Source of the DNA: Syntrophomonadaceae bacterium
GTDB lineage: Bacteria; Bacillota; Syntrophomonadia; Syntrophomonadales; Syntrophomonadaceae
Direction of reading: 5' to 3'
Assembly (NCBI GenBank): GCA_028683995.1
Contig: JAQUGU010000127.1
Coordinates: 1-5,280, forward strand
DNA length: 5,280 nucleotides
Position 1 is the stretch's first letter, and each line of letters begins with the position of its first letter. The notes below the pieces were generated by a model. That model was not told the DNA's origin and ran no database searches. It was given only the letters and a program-made list of their open reading frames with translations. Shown piece by piece: positions 1 through 4,916 of the stretch. The translations under genes were made by a program, and so were the position numbers.

Positions 1-2
1 GT

Positions 3-461
3 GATGTAGTCTTCGGAATGGGGGGCGGCATGGCAGGCGGCAAGAAATTCAAGGCCGTACAAATCGGTGGAACGTCAGGTGGATTTATCCCGGAATCATT
101 GCTGGATACACCGGTGGATTTTGATTCCATGCTGGCAATCGGAGCCACTCTGGGGTCAGGAGCAGTTTTCGTAATGGACGAGGACACAGATCTGGTGGAT
201 GTCATTGAGAGGATCACCAAATTCTTTGAACACGAATCCTGCGGTAAATGTACCCCTTGCAGAGAAGGTACCAAGAGAATGCACGAGATTTTGAAGAAAA
301 TTAATAGTGGTAAGGGAACTGCTCAAGATATCGCACTTTCGGAAAGACTAGGTCAGGTTATGACCAGAGCTTGCCTTTGTGGTTTAGGCCAGGCAGCACC
401 CGGACCGGTACTGACTACCTTAAAGAATTTCAGGCCGGAATATAACGCCAAATTAGGGTAG
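3..461 (+). CDS. NuoF/HydB-family NADH-binding flavoprotein subunit, C-terminal part (5' end outside window)
   Basis: This is the end of a NuoF-type subunit, the NADH- and FMN-binding module of complex I, NAD-linked [FeFe] hydrogenases and NAD-linked formate dehydrogenases. The reading frame is open from the window edge, so the start is missing; 152 residues are visible. GGKKFKAVQIGG and the SGGFIPES stretch belong to the SLBB-like region. ESCGKCTPCREG (Cys codons at 240, 249 and 258) plus a Cys in the later ACLCGLG motif are the four ligands of the N3-type [4Fe-4S] cluster. An additional Cys sits two residues before the usual last ligand. The protein stops shortly after FRPEY, so it lacks the C-terminal two-cluster ferredoxin domain common in clostridial HydB/HndC; its end resembles complex I NuoF or formate dehydrogenase beta subunits. 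Which complex it serves cannot be told without the upstream genes. A hairpin follows and the next operon has its own promoter, so co-transcription with the downstream genes is unlikely. Confidence 0.92.
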   Translation, partial: DVVFGMGGGMAGGKKFKAVQIGGTSGGFIPESLLDTPVDFDSMLAIGATLGSGAVFVMDEDTDLVDVIERITKFFEHESCGKCTPCREGTKRMHEILKKINSGKGTAQDIALSERLGQVMTRACLCGLGQAAPGPVLTTLKNFRPEYNAKLG

Positions 462-495
462 TATCTACAGAAAAGAATAATATAGACTAATTAAT

Positions 496-545
496 CAAGG
501 AACAGGCTCGATTTAACAAGCTCAACGGGTCTGTTCCTTGTCCCT
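496..545 (+). terminator. Probable transcription terminator hairpin of the NuoF-type operon
   Basis: CAAGGAACAG at 496-505 is perfectly complementary to CTGTTCCTTG at 531-540. The stem continues inward to 510/526 with G-U pairs at 506/530 and 508/528, giving 15 pairs around a 15-base loop. It begins 35 bases after the stop codon. The following tract (TCCCTGTTTA) is poor in T, so it is not a textbook intrinsic terminator; it may end transcription less efficiently or protect the 3' end of the message. Confidence 0.55.
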
Positions 546-591
546 GTTTACGGTTAATGATGTTTATCTTATACCCCCAAAAAATTAATAC

Positions 592-625
592 GCTGGTGAT
601 CAGAAGTGTTTAATCACGCCTTTTT
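592..625 (+). terminator. Weak second terminator-like hairpin
   Basis: GTGAT (596-600) pairs with ATCAC (613-617) across a 12-base loop, with GC/GC (592-593/618-619) possibly extending it past a two-base bulge. It is followed directly by CTTTTT. The stem is short and the loop long, so stability is modest; it could be a back-up terminator after the hairpin at 496-540. Confidence 0.25.
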
Positions 626-718
626 GAAATTTCCTTTAGGCTCCCTTTAGAGATTAAGTTTTTCTCTAACATGCTTTTATCCTACTTTAAAACAGAAGTT
701 TTTCTAAAACTTTACATA

Positions 719-747
719 TTGACATAAAATATATAATTCATTATAAT
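719..747 (+). promoter_or_regulatory. Consensus sigma-A (sigma-70) promoter
   Basis: TTGACA at 719-724 and TATAAT at 742-747 are both exact consensus hexamers at the optimal 17-base spacing. The region just upstream is rich in A and T runs and may serve as an UP element. A second TATAAT sits at 732-737, with ATTATA at 740-745, making a short inverted repeat over the -10 region, which may be only AT-rich chance. Transcription should start near 753-755. The promoter faces the operon beginning at 1080, which leaves a leader of about 325 bases. Such a strong core promoter would normally need downstream or repressor control. Confidence 0.8.
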
Positions 748-771
748 TTAGTATAGTGATGTTATGATTAG

Positions 772-789
772 TTATATTGAGTCATATAA
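772..789 (+). promoter_or_regulatory. Possible operator: TTATAT-N6-ATATAA inverted repeat
   Basis: TTATAT at 772-777 and ATATAA at 784-789 form a perfect dyad with a six-base spacer, roughly 18 to 36 bases after the expected transcription start. The layout recalls the TATA-rich, six-base-spaced half sites of the molybdate sensor ModE, but the flanking bases of that consensus are absent. An overlapping small hairpin (GTCAT 781-785 with ATGAC 790-794) could instead act in RNA. AT-rich composition makes chance dyads likely. Confidence 0.25.
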
Positions 790-928
790 ATGACGGTGCC
801 AATTAATGTGCTTGCATAATGATGTTACAACCTTATGAGATTAGTTTAGTCCATTTTTGTTTATCTAATAATTGCAATAACTACCTAAACATTCTGGTCC
901 ATAAGCAATGGGGAGCAATATCAGTTTT

Positions 929-987
929 TGCCGCCATCACTCCGGGGGATGTCCACATAGCCGCAATACCGATGCTGGCTGGTGGCA
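929..987 (+). promoter_or_regulatory. Candidate antiterminator pairing
   Basis: TGCCGCCA at 929-936 can pair with TGGTGGCA at 980-987 over eight pairs, one of them G-U. The downstream segment is the 3' arm of the terminator hairpin at 944-1000, so the two structures cannot coexist. This is the arrangement expected of a transcription attenuator. By eye the terminator is the more stable fold, so a ligand, protein or ribosome would be needed to favour readthrough. Confidence 0.35.
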
Positions 988-1000
988 TCCCTTTAGTTTT
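944..1000 (+). terminator. Putative leader terminator (attenuator) hairpin
   Basis: The stem pairs 944-951 (GGGGGATG) with 986-993, two of the pairs being G-U at the base. After a single bulged T at 952 it continues with CCAC (953-956) against GTGG (982-985), then AGCC (959-962) against GGCT (977-980) and GCA (963-965) against TGC (973-975), with a seven-base loop. About 19 pairs form in all. The stem runs directly into TTTAGTTTT (992-1000), as in an intrinsic terminator. It ends 80 bases before the first gene of the operon, so it would act as an attenuator rather than an operon end. Confidence 0.55.
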
Positions 1001-1063
1001 CGATTAACGGGTCAATTAATTTGTTATACGTCGGTAAGAAAGAACCTAAAGCCCTGGTAAACA

Positions 1064-1082
1064 AAAGGAGGTAGTCGACTTG
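1064..1082 (+). promoter_or_regulatory. Strong Shine-Dalgarno fixing a TTG start
   Basis: AAAGGAGGT (1064-1072) is a near-perfect match to the anti-Shine-Dalgarno. It lies eight bases before TTG at 1080, the only sensible start, because the same frame has a stop at 1047 upstream and no ATG nearby downstream. The near-ideal site probably compensates for the weak TTG codon. Confidence 0.75.
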
Positions 1083-1622
1083 GAGTTAGACCTTAATGAT
1101 GACAGATTAGTAATTGCCGGTTCGGGTAATGTTGCTTTAAATATTTATAAAATCGCCGCAATCTTGGGCTACAACATAACCGTTATTGATCATAGAGCCG
1201 ATACGCTTACCCGGGAAAGATTCCCGGAAGCCAGTGAACTGCTTAGGGGGGATGTTGTTGAACTGCTTAGGGCTTATGAAATTACCGAAACCACCAGTAT
1301 AGTTTTAGTAACTTACAACCATGAATTTGATGAGCCGGCCTTGCAGGTGGTTATTAATTCCCCGGCCAGGTATATAGGGGTGCTGGGCAATAAACGGAAG
1401 GTAACCGCCTATTTAAGCAGGCTGCAAGCACTGGGAATTTCAGAGGAGCTAATTAGTAGGGTTCATATACCGATTGGCCTTGATTTAGGAGGAGAGCTAG
1501 CCGCAGAAATAGCCCTGGCGGCAGTGGCGGAAATACAAGCCGTTAAATACGGACGTCCTGGAGGCTTTGTTGCCATAAAACAAGTTAATAAGGAGATTGA
1601 AAAACATGATGAATTATTTTGA
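1080..1622 (+). CDS. Stand-alone XdhC-type Rossmann-domain protein (XdhC C-terminal domain)
   Basis: The 180-residue product matches the C-terminal Rossmann domain of XdhC/CoxI, the proteins that bind molybdenum cofactor and load or sulfurate it for xanthine dehydrogenase and related hydroxylases. Visible marks are LVIAGSGNVA (residues 10-19), the second strand ITVIDHRAD, RYIGVLGNKRKV in the middle, VHIPIGLDLGGELAAEIA, and the AEIQAVKYGRPGG end. In usual members the nucleotide-binding motif reads G-G/A-G-H-V; here the His is Asn. The N-terminal XdhC/CoxI domain with its cofactor-related residues is absent, and an in-frame stop at 1047 shows this is not a start-site error. A 14-base direct repeat creates a doubled ELLR. 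The frame overlaps the next gene by 17 bases, implying translational coupling. The role in Mo/W cofactor handling is inferred from family and neighbours; an NAD(P)-binding redox function is possible. Confidence 0.85.
   Translation: MELDLNDDRLVIAGSGNVALNIYKIAAILGYNITVIDHRADTLTRERFPEASELLRGDVVELLRAYEITETTSIVLVTYNHEFDEPALQVVINSPARYIGVLGNKRKVTAYLSRLQALGISEELISRVHIPIGLDLGGELAAEIALAAVAEIQAVKYGRPGGFVAIKQVNKEIEKHDELF
1211..1227 (+). repeat. GC-rich tight hairpin inside the XdhC-type gene
   Basis: CCGGGAA (1211-1217) and TTCCCGG (1221-1227) are perfect inverted arms around a three-base loop. No T run follows, so it is not a terminator; it may be a chance result of codon choice. Confidence 0.5.
1235..1272 (+). 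repeat. 14-base direct repeat, 24-base period, in frame
   Basis: TGAACTGCTTAGGG occurs at 1235-1248 and again at 1259-1272. The period of 24 bases keeps the frame and gives ELLR twice, eight residues apart, in the loop and helix after the second Rossmann strand. It may mark an old local duplication. Confidence 0.6.
1591..1608 (+). promoter_or_regulatory. Ribosome binding site deciding the FmdE-type start
   Basis: AGGAG at 1591-1595 lies ten bases before ATG 1606. It is only one base from the in-frame TTG at 1597, which is therefore unlikely to be the start. A second ATG at 1609 follows immediately and is slightly farther away. Confidence 0.6.
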
Positions 1623-2154
1623 GGAGGATTTGGAAAGGGCCCATGATTTTCACGGTCACATATGCCACGGTATTGTCCTGGGGGTGAGAATAGCCCGAGC
1701 TGGACTTAATTATCTGGGCATTGCAGATCCTGCTCAAAACCGTGATTTTCTCGTATATGTGGAAGCGGATCGCTGTATAGCGGATGCTGTATATTCAGTT
1801 ACCGGCTGTTCCCTGGGGAAAAGGCGCTTGAAGTGGATTGATTATGGCAAAATGGCAGCAACCTTTATAGATATGAATAGTAAAAAAGGAATCAGAATCG
1901 TGGTATCAGCCTCGCAAAGAGCTCCAGAAAGTGGTGACATAGTTGGGTTCTGGAATTCCATACCTGATGAGGACTTATTCAAATTTGAAGCGGTAAGCGT
2001 AAACCTGAAACCGGAAGACCTCCCTGGAAAGCCTCTAAGTAGAGTAAAATGCGAAAGCTGTGGCGAAAACATCATGGATGGCAGGGAGCTTGTGGTTAAT
2101 AGTCAGACCTTGTGCCGTGCCTGTGCTAACGGCGCATATTATGAAAAGCTATAA
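1606..2154 (+). CDS. FmdE-family protein with C-terminal C4 zinc finger
   Basis: The 182-residue product belongs to the FmdE family, named for a protein encoded with archaeal molybdenum formylmethanofuran dehydrogenase; the biochemical role is unsettled but metal binding and a link to Mo/W enzymes are usual. The N-terminal HDFHGHICHG (residues 13-22) holds the conserved His and Cys cluster. VYVEADRC (to Cys57) and TGCSLGKRRLKWIDYGKMA (Cys68) are the core motifs of the bacterial subgroup. At the C-terminus, Cys149/Cys152 and Cys170/Cys173 form a CxxC-x17-CxxC zinc ribbon of the TraR/DksA kind often found in this subgroup. The residue after the first core Cys is His, where Pro or Ala is more usual. 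The ATG at 1606 is chosen for its Shine-Dalgarno. The start overlaps the XdhC-type gene and the next gene follows after 17 bases, so it sits firmly in the operon. No signal peptide is seen, so it should be cytoplasmic. Confidence 0.92.
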   Translation: MMNYFEEDLERAHDFHGHICHGIVLGVRIARAGLNYLGIADPAQNRDFLVYVEADRCIADAVYSVTGCSLGKRRLKWIDYGKMAATFIDMNSKKGIRIVVSASQRAPESGDIVGFWNSIPDEDLFKFEAVSVNLKPEDLPGKPLSRVKCESCGENIMDGRELVVNSQTLCRACANGAYYEKL

Positions 2155-2171
2155 GAAATGGGGTACCAACA

Positions 2172-2918
2172 GTGTGGAAAATATATGATGAGCTAATTGA
2201 TTTGATACCGGAGGATTTATTCGTACTAGATTGTATGGTCGGTCTCCACTGGACTCTGATTCGCTCGGAAAAGGGGTTGGGAGCTGCCATGACCTTAAAA
2301 GGAGGTCAGATAGGGAAGGAGCTTACCAACATTATCGGTATGCCGCTCAAAGATTTGGCGGCTTATGGTAAATCGTGGAATATGCTTCAGGCCTCCCTGG
2401 GTATGGCCGCCATCAACTCGGTATTAAATACCCCCGGCAACATTATGGCGACTACCGGCTGGGATGTTACTAAAATGATGGAGGCGGATGAGGCCAACGC
2501 GTTTAGCCAATTCTTGCCGGAAATTGCCGGTAAAAGGGTTGCCGTAATCGGCCATTTCCCCAACATTGAGTCCCTCAGCAGAACATGCCATCTATCTGTT
2601 ATTGAAAGAGTACCACAGTCCGGAGATTATCCAGACCCGGCCAGTGAATACATACTTCCTCTGCAAGATTATGTCTTTATAACAGGTACCGCCTTTATCA
2701 ATAAGACCATGCCGCGGCTGCTCGAACTGTCCCGAAGTGCCAAAACCATTCTGGTTGGGCCCAGCGTCCCGATAACCCCCATTCTTTTCAATTACGGGGT
2801 AGAAGCCATGGCGGGGATGGTTATTTTAGATGAAAAATCATGTTGGCAAGCTGGTCGGGAAGGCGGCAAAACCAAGGTGTTCAAGCAGGGCGGACAAATG
2901 GTTTGTATAAGGCGTTGA
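2172..2918 (+). CDS. DUF4213/DUF364 protein, putative heavy-metal-chelate handling
   Basis: The 248-residue product has the two-domain plan of this family: an N-terminal DUF4213 part with an enolase-N-like fold (about residues 1-85) and a C-terminal Rossmann-like DUF364 part (about 105-240). Family signatures include KRVAVIGHFP (121-130), ERVPQSGDYPDPASEY (145-160), TGTAFINKTMPRLLEL (171-186) and GPSVPITPILFNYGVEAMAG (196-215). From memory, the structure of a Desulfitobacterium hafniense member led to the proposal that the domain interface is an active site for heavy-metal chelation; no reaction has been proven. The start is GTG at 2172; a weak purine-rich site (GAAATGGGG) lies upstream and no in-frame ATG appears before residue 22. 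The gene lies between the FmdE-type gene and the importer genes, suggesting that it acts on the imported metal or its ligand. It is cytoplasmic by absence of signal or membrane segments. Confidence 0.9.
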   Translation: MWKIYDELIDLIPEDLFVLDCMVGLHWTLIRSEKGLGAAMTLKGGQIGKELTNIIGMPLKDLAAYGKSWNMLQASLGMAAINSVLNTPGNIMATTGWDVTKMMEADEANAFSQFLPEIAGKRVAVIGHFPNIESLSRTCHLSVIERVPQSGDYPDPASEYILPLQDYVFITGTAFINKTMPRLLELSRSAKTILVGPSVPITPILFNYGVEAMAGMVILDEKSCWQAGREGGKTKVFKQGGQMVCIRR

Positions 2919-2944
2919 TATCGCCGTTGACTGGGAAGAAGCTA

Positions 2945-3973
2945 ATGAGTAAATATTTTAAATGGTTAGATTTAGGATTTATCCGAGTAATCCTACTTGT
3001 TCTAGTACCGATAGTAGCTTTCCTTTTTTCATTTGCAATAGGGCGCTATGGGATACCAGTATCCCAGCTTTTATCAACACTTTACGTGCATTATTTTGGT
3101 AGCAGTACCGCCCAGGCAAGCAATTTGGACACGGTAGTATTCAATATCAGGTTACCGCGTATCATAGCAGGTATGCTGGTCGGGGCCGCCCTTTCTACTG
3201 CCGGAGCCGCCTATCAGGGGATGTTTAAGAACCCTCTGGTTTCTCCGGATATCCTGGGTGCCTCTGCTGGTGCCGGGTTTGGTGCTTGTTTGGCTATATT
3301 TTTATCTCAATCTGTATATGTAATACAGATTTCTGCTTTTGTTTTCGGGCTGATCGCCGTACTTTTAGCCTGCCTGATAAATAAGCATCTGGATTACGAT
3401 CCTACTCTAGGTCTGGTTCTCGGCGGTATACTTATCAGTACTCTTTTTTCTTCAGGTACTGGTGCCATAAAATATTTTGCTGATGCCAATGACAAGCTGC
3501 CGGAAATTACCTTTTGGTTGATGGGAAGCTTATCATCAGTAGATAAGAGGGATATTGCAAGCATTATTATCCCTATGTTAATAGGCTTTATACCCCTTTT
3601 TATTGTCAGGTGGAGAATAAATGTTTTAGCGTTTGGTGAAGAAGAAGCCCGTACTTTAGGGATTAATACGCGGAGGTTAAGATTCATCGTAATTATTAGC
3701 TCCACAGTGATAACTGCTGCATCGGTTTCTATTTGTGGCATGGTCGGATGGATTGGATTAGTGGTTCCCCATCTAGCACGTTCTATAGTAGGTCCTAACT
3801 ATAGAACGCTCCTGCCAGTAACCGGTATATTAGGAGCCACCTATTTATTATTGGTCGACGATATAGCCCGTTGTCTGGGGTCGGTAGAAGTTCCTCTGGG
3901 CATACTCACAGCACTGCTGGGAGTGCCGTTTTTCATCATAATATTTAAAAATAATGTTAGGGGGTGGAAATAG
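2945..3973 (+). CDS. FecCD/BtuC-type ABC transporter permease
   Basis: This 342-residue membrane protein is the translocation subunit of a class II (type II) ABC importer for metal chelates, cobalamin or oxyanions such as molybdate. Many hydrophobic segments run from residue 13 to 334, consistent with the ten helices of BtuC. Family motifs are RLPRIIAGMLVGAALSTAG (69-87), QGMFKNPLVSPDILGASAGA (91-110), FWLMGSLSS (190-198), the ATPase-contacting EEEARTLGIN (232-241), GWIGLVVPHLARSIVG (268-283) and EVPLGILTALLGVPFF (315-330). The ATG at 2945 is preferred because it follows a purine-rich site (GGGAAG) and gives the usual short N-terminus; an upstream in-frame start would overlap the preceding gene by about 80 bases. 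It lies 26 bases after that gene, and the ATPase follows within 55 bases. The substrate is not readable from the permease alone; its neighbours favour molybdenum or tungsten. Confidence 0.95.
   Translation: MSKYFKWLDLGFIRVILLVLVPIVAFLFSFAIGRYGIPVSQLLSTLYVHYFGSSTAQASNLDTVVFNIRLPRIIAGMLVGAALSTAGAAYQGMFKNPLVSPDILGASAGAGFGACLAIFLSQSVYVIQISAFVFGLIAVLLACLINKHLDYDPTLGLVLGGILISTLFSSGTGAIKYFADANDKLPEITFWLMGSLSSVDKRDIASIIIPMLIGFIPLFIVRWRINVLAFGEEEARTLGINTRRLRFIVIISSTVITAASVSICGMVGWIGLVVPHLARSIVGPNYRTLLPVTGILGATYLLLVDDIARCLGSVEVPLGILTALLGVPFFIIIFKNNVRGWK
3779..3808 (+). repeat. Perfect 11-base inverted repeat inside the permease gene
   Basis: CGTTCTATAGT (3779-3789) and ACTATAGAACG (3798-3808) are exact reverse complements around an eight-base loop. 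The DNA encodes the conserved stretch ARSIVGPNYRT, so the dyad is compatible with coding but not required by it. It could form an mRNA hairpin or a protein site, or be chance. Confidence 0.6.
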
Positions 3974-4015
3974 CACTAAAAATCAATATATATCAGAGTA
4001 CTCAAAAATAATGTC

Positions 4016-4031
4016 AGGGGGCGAAAGGGTG
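4016..4031 (+). promoter_or_regulatory. Ribosome binding site favouring a GTG start for the ATPase
   Basis: AGGGGG at 4016-4021 lies seven bases before GTG 4029. The alternative in-frame ATG codons at 3954 and 4011 have no recognisable Shine-Dalgarno upstream. Confidence 0.5.
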
Positions 4032-4871
4032 CTGGAGCTTAGAAACGTCAACTACAGTTACGGCCCCAGCCAGGTTATCCATGATCTTTCCTTTAATCTG
4101 GAAGGCGGTGAATTTCTTTGTGTGCTGGGTCCCAATGGCTGTGGAAAAACGACCTTGTTAAAAAATATCCTCGGGTTATTATCCCCGTCTTCAGGGTCTA
4201 TTCTCATAGATGGAGAAGACATACGATACTTGCCCCTAACCAGGCTAGCCCAAATTATGGGGTATATTCCCCAGGCCCATACCCCACCTTTCCCGTTCAA
4301 GGTTTTTGACGTTGTTCTTATGGGGAGAACCTCTTATATATCTAGTTTGGCCGTACCCGGTAAAGAGGATGAAAGAATAGCGCTGGAATCGCTAGAGGAG
4401 CTTAATATCAGCCATTTAAAAGATAAGATTTACACCAAAATAAGCGGCGGCGAAAGGCAGCTGGTGCTGATTGCCCGGGCTCTGGCGCAGCAGCCTAAAA
4501 TTCTGATAATGGATGAGCCCACCAGCAGTCTGGACTTTGGCAAGCAGCATTTAGTTCTTGAACACATGCGGCATCTTTCCCAAAAAGGGATAAGTATACT
4601 TATGGTAACCCATGATCCAGATCAGGCATTTTTCTGTGCCCATAAAGTCGTTCTGATGAAAAAGGGCCGACTCTTAGACATAGGTACTCCCGAGGAAACT
4701 ATTATTGAGAAATCGATGAAGGATATGTACGACATCGATGTTAAAATCAACGGCATGAAGCTGCCGGACAATAGAACCATCCGGGTTTGCATTCCTGTCC
4801 CTAAACCTTCGAAGCTTGTTAAGTGCCGCATTCCTCTGAATTCATTCAGGGGTGGTTCAAAGTTAGGTTGA
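4029..4871 (+). CDS. ABC transporter ATP-binding protein, FepC/BtuD/MolC type
   Basis: This is the cytoplasmic ATPase driving the adjacent FecCD-type permease. With the GTG start it has 280 residues and begins MLELRNVNYSYG, the usual opening of the family. All nucleotide-binding motifs are intact: Walker A GPNGCGKTT (34-42), Q-loop YIPQ (Gln82), signature SGGERQ (139-144), Walker B ILIMDEP with catalytic Glu163, D-loop SSLD and switch His195 in VTHDP. The stretch VFDVVLMGRTSYIS resembles Haemophilus MolC of the MolBCA molybdate importer as I remember it, though related wording occurs in iron-siderophore ATPases. Starts at ATG 4011 (286 residues) or ATG 3954 (305 residues, overlapping the permease by 20 bases) are possible; the GTG has the better ribosome site. 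A basic tail of some 40 residues after the last strand is family-variable. A small hairpin lies near its 3' end. Confidence 0.95.
   Translation: MLELRNVNYSYGPSQVIHDLSFNLEGGEFLCVLGPNGCGKTTLLKNILGLLSPSSGSILIDGEDIRYLPLTRLAQIMGYIPQAHTPPFPFKVFDVVLMGRTSYISSLAVPGKEDERIALESLEELNISHLKDKIYTKISGGERQLVLIARALAQQPKILIMDEPTSSLDFGKQHLVLEHMRHLSQKGISILMVTHDPDQAFFCAHKVVLMKKGRLLDIGTPEETIIEKSMKDMYDIDVKINGMKLPDNRTIRVCIPVPKPSKLVKCRIPLNSFRGGSKLG
4833..4852 (+). repeat. Hairpin near the 3' end of the ATPase gene
   Basis: CCTCTGAA (4833-4840) pairs with TTCAGGGG (4845-4852) around a four-base loop, with one U-G pair. No T tract follows. It lies about 65 bases before the binding-protein start and could influence relative message stability in the operon. 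Confidence 0.4.
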
Positions 4872-4916
4872 GAGCGATAAATGGTAATATCTTAAATTTT
4901 AAGGGGATGTTTAAAA

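Larger units (their letters stand above)
462..718. other. AT-rich intergenic stretch without a gene
   Basis: Nothing here looks like a protein gene in either strand. It holds two terminator-like hairpins (496-540 and 592-625, listed separately), two near copies of CCTTTAG around 634-656, and an AT-rich block with A and T runs just upstream of the -35 box (about 690-716) that could act as an UP element for the promoter at 719-747. The only small frames start without a ribosome binding site. Confidence 0.7.
754..1079 (+). promoter_or_regulatory. Long 5' leader with attenuator-like RNA structure
   Basis: Between the promoter and the first gene lies about 325 bases of leader. Its first half (754-900) is AT-rich and weakly structured. 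Its second half holds a long hairpin with a trailing T-rich run (944-1000) and an alternative pairing partner for that hairpin (929-936). Positions 1001-1063 show no strong structure, and the Shine-Dalgarno follows at 1067-1072. A 62-codon frame (819-1007) crosses the leader without a ribosome binding site and resembles no family I know. Length, promoter strength and mutually exclusive stems suggest a riboswitch or protein-dependent attenuator. I cannot match it to the molybdenum cofactor (Moco) motif or another known riboswitch by eye. Confidence 0.5.

Noticed and set aside
557..613. An 18-codon frame (MMFILYPQ...)
   Set aside because: No Shine-Dalgarno, low-complexity AT-rich DNA, and it overlaps a hairpin; chance frame.
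819..1007. A 62-codon open frame across the leader (starts MMLQPYEIS, ends GGIPLVFD)
   Set aside because: It has no ribosome binding site, resembles no family I know, and its second half coincides with the terminator-like hairpin. It ends just past the T run, so a leader-peptide role cannot be fully excluded, but I do not annotate it as a gene.
754..1079. Known Moco riboswitch
   Set aside because: The context invites it, but I cannot align the leader to the conserved Moco core by eye, so I do not claim it; a covariance-model search would decide.
1597..1605. TTG 1597 as start of the FmdE-type gene
   Set aside because: It lies one base after the Shine-Dalgarno AGGAG, too close for initiation; ATG 1606 is well spaced.
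2840..2944. Extended N-terminus for the permease
   Set aside because: It would overlap the DUF364 gene by about 80 bases, adds a non-family sequence, and ATG 2945 gives the expected start with a ribosome site.
3954..4028. Longer ATPase start at ATG 3954
   Set aside because: No ribosome site and the added residues are not family-like; GTG 4029 has AGGGGG at good spacing. ATG 4011 remains a possible alternative.
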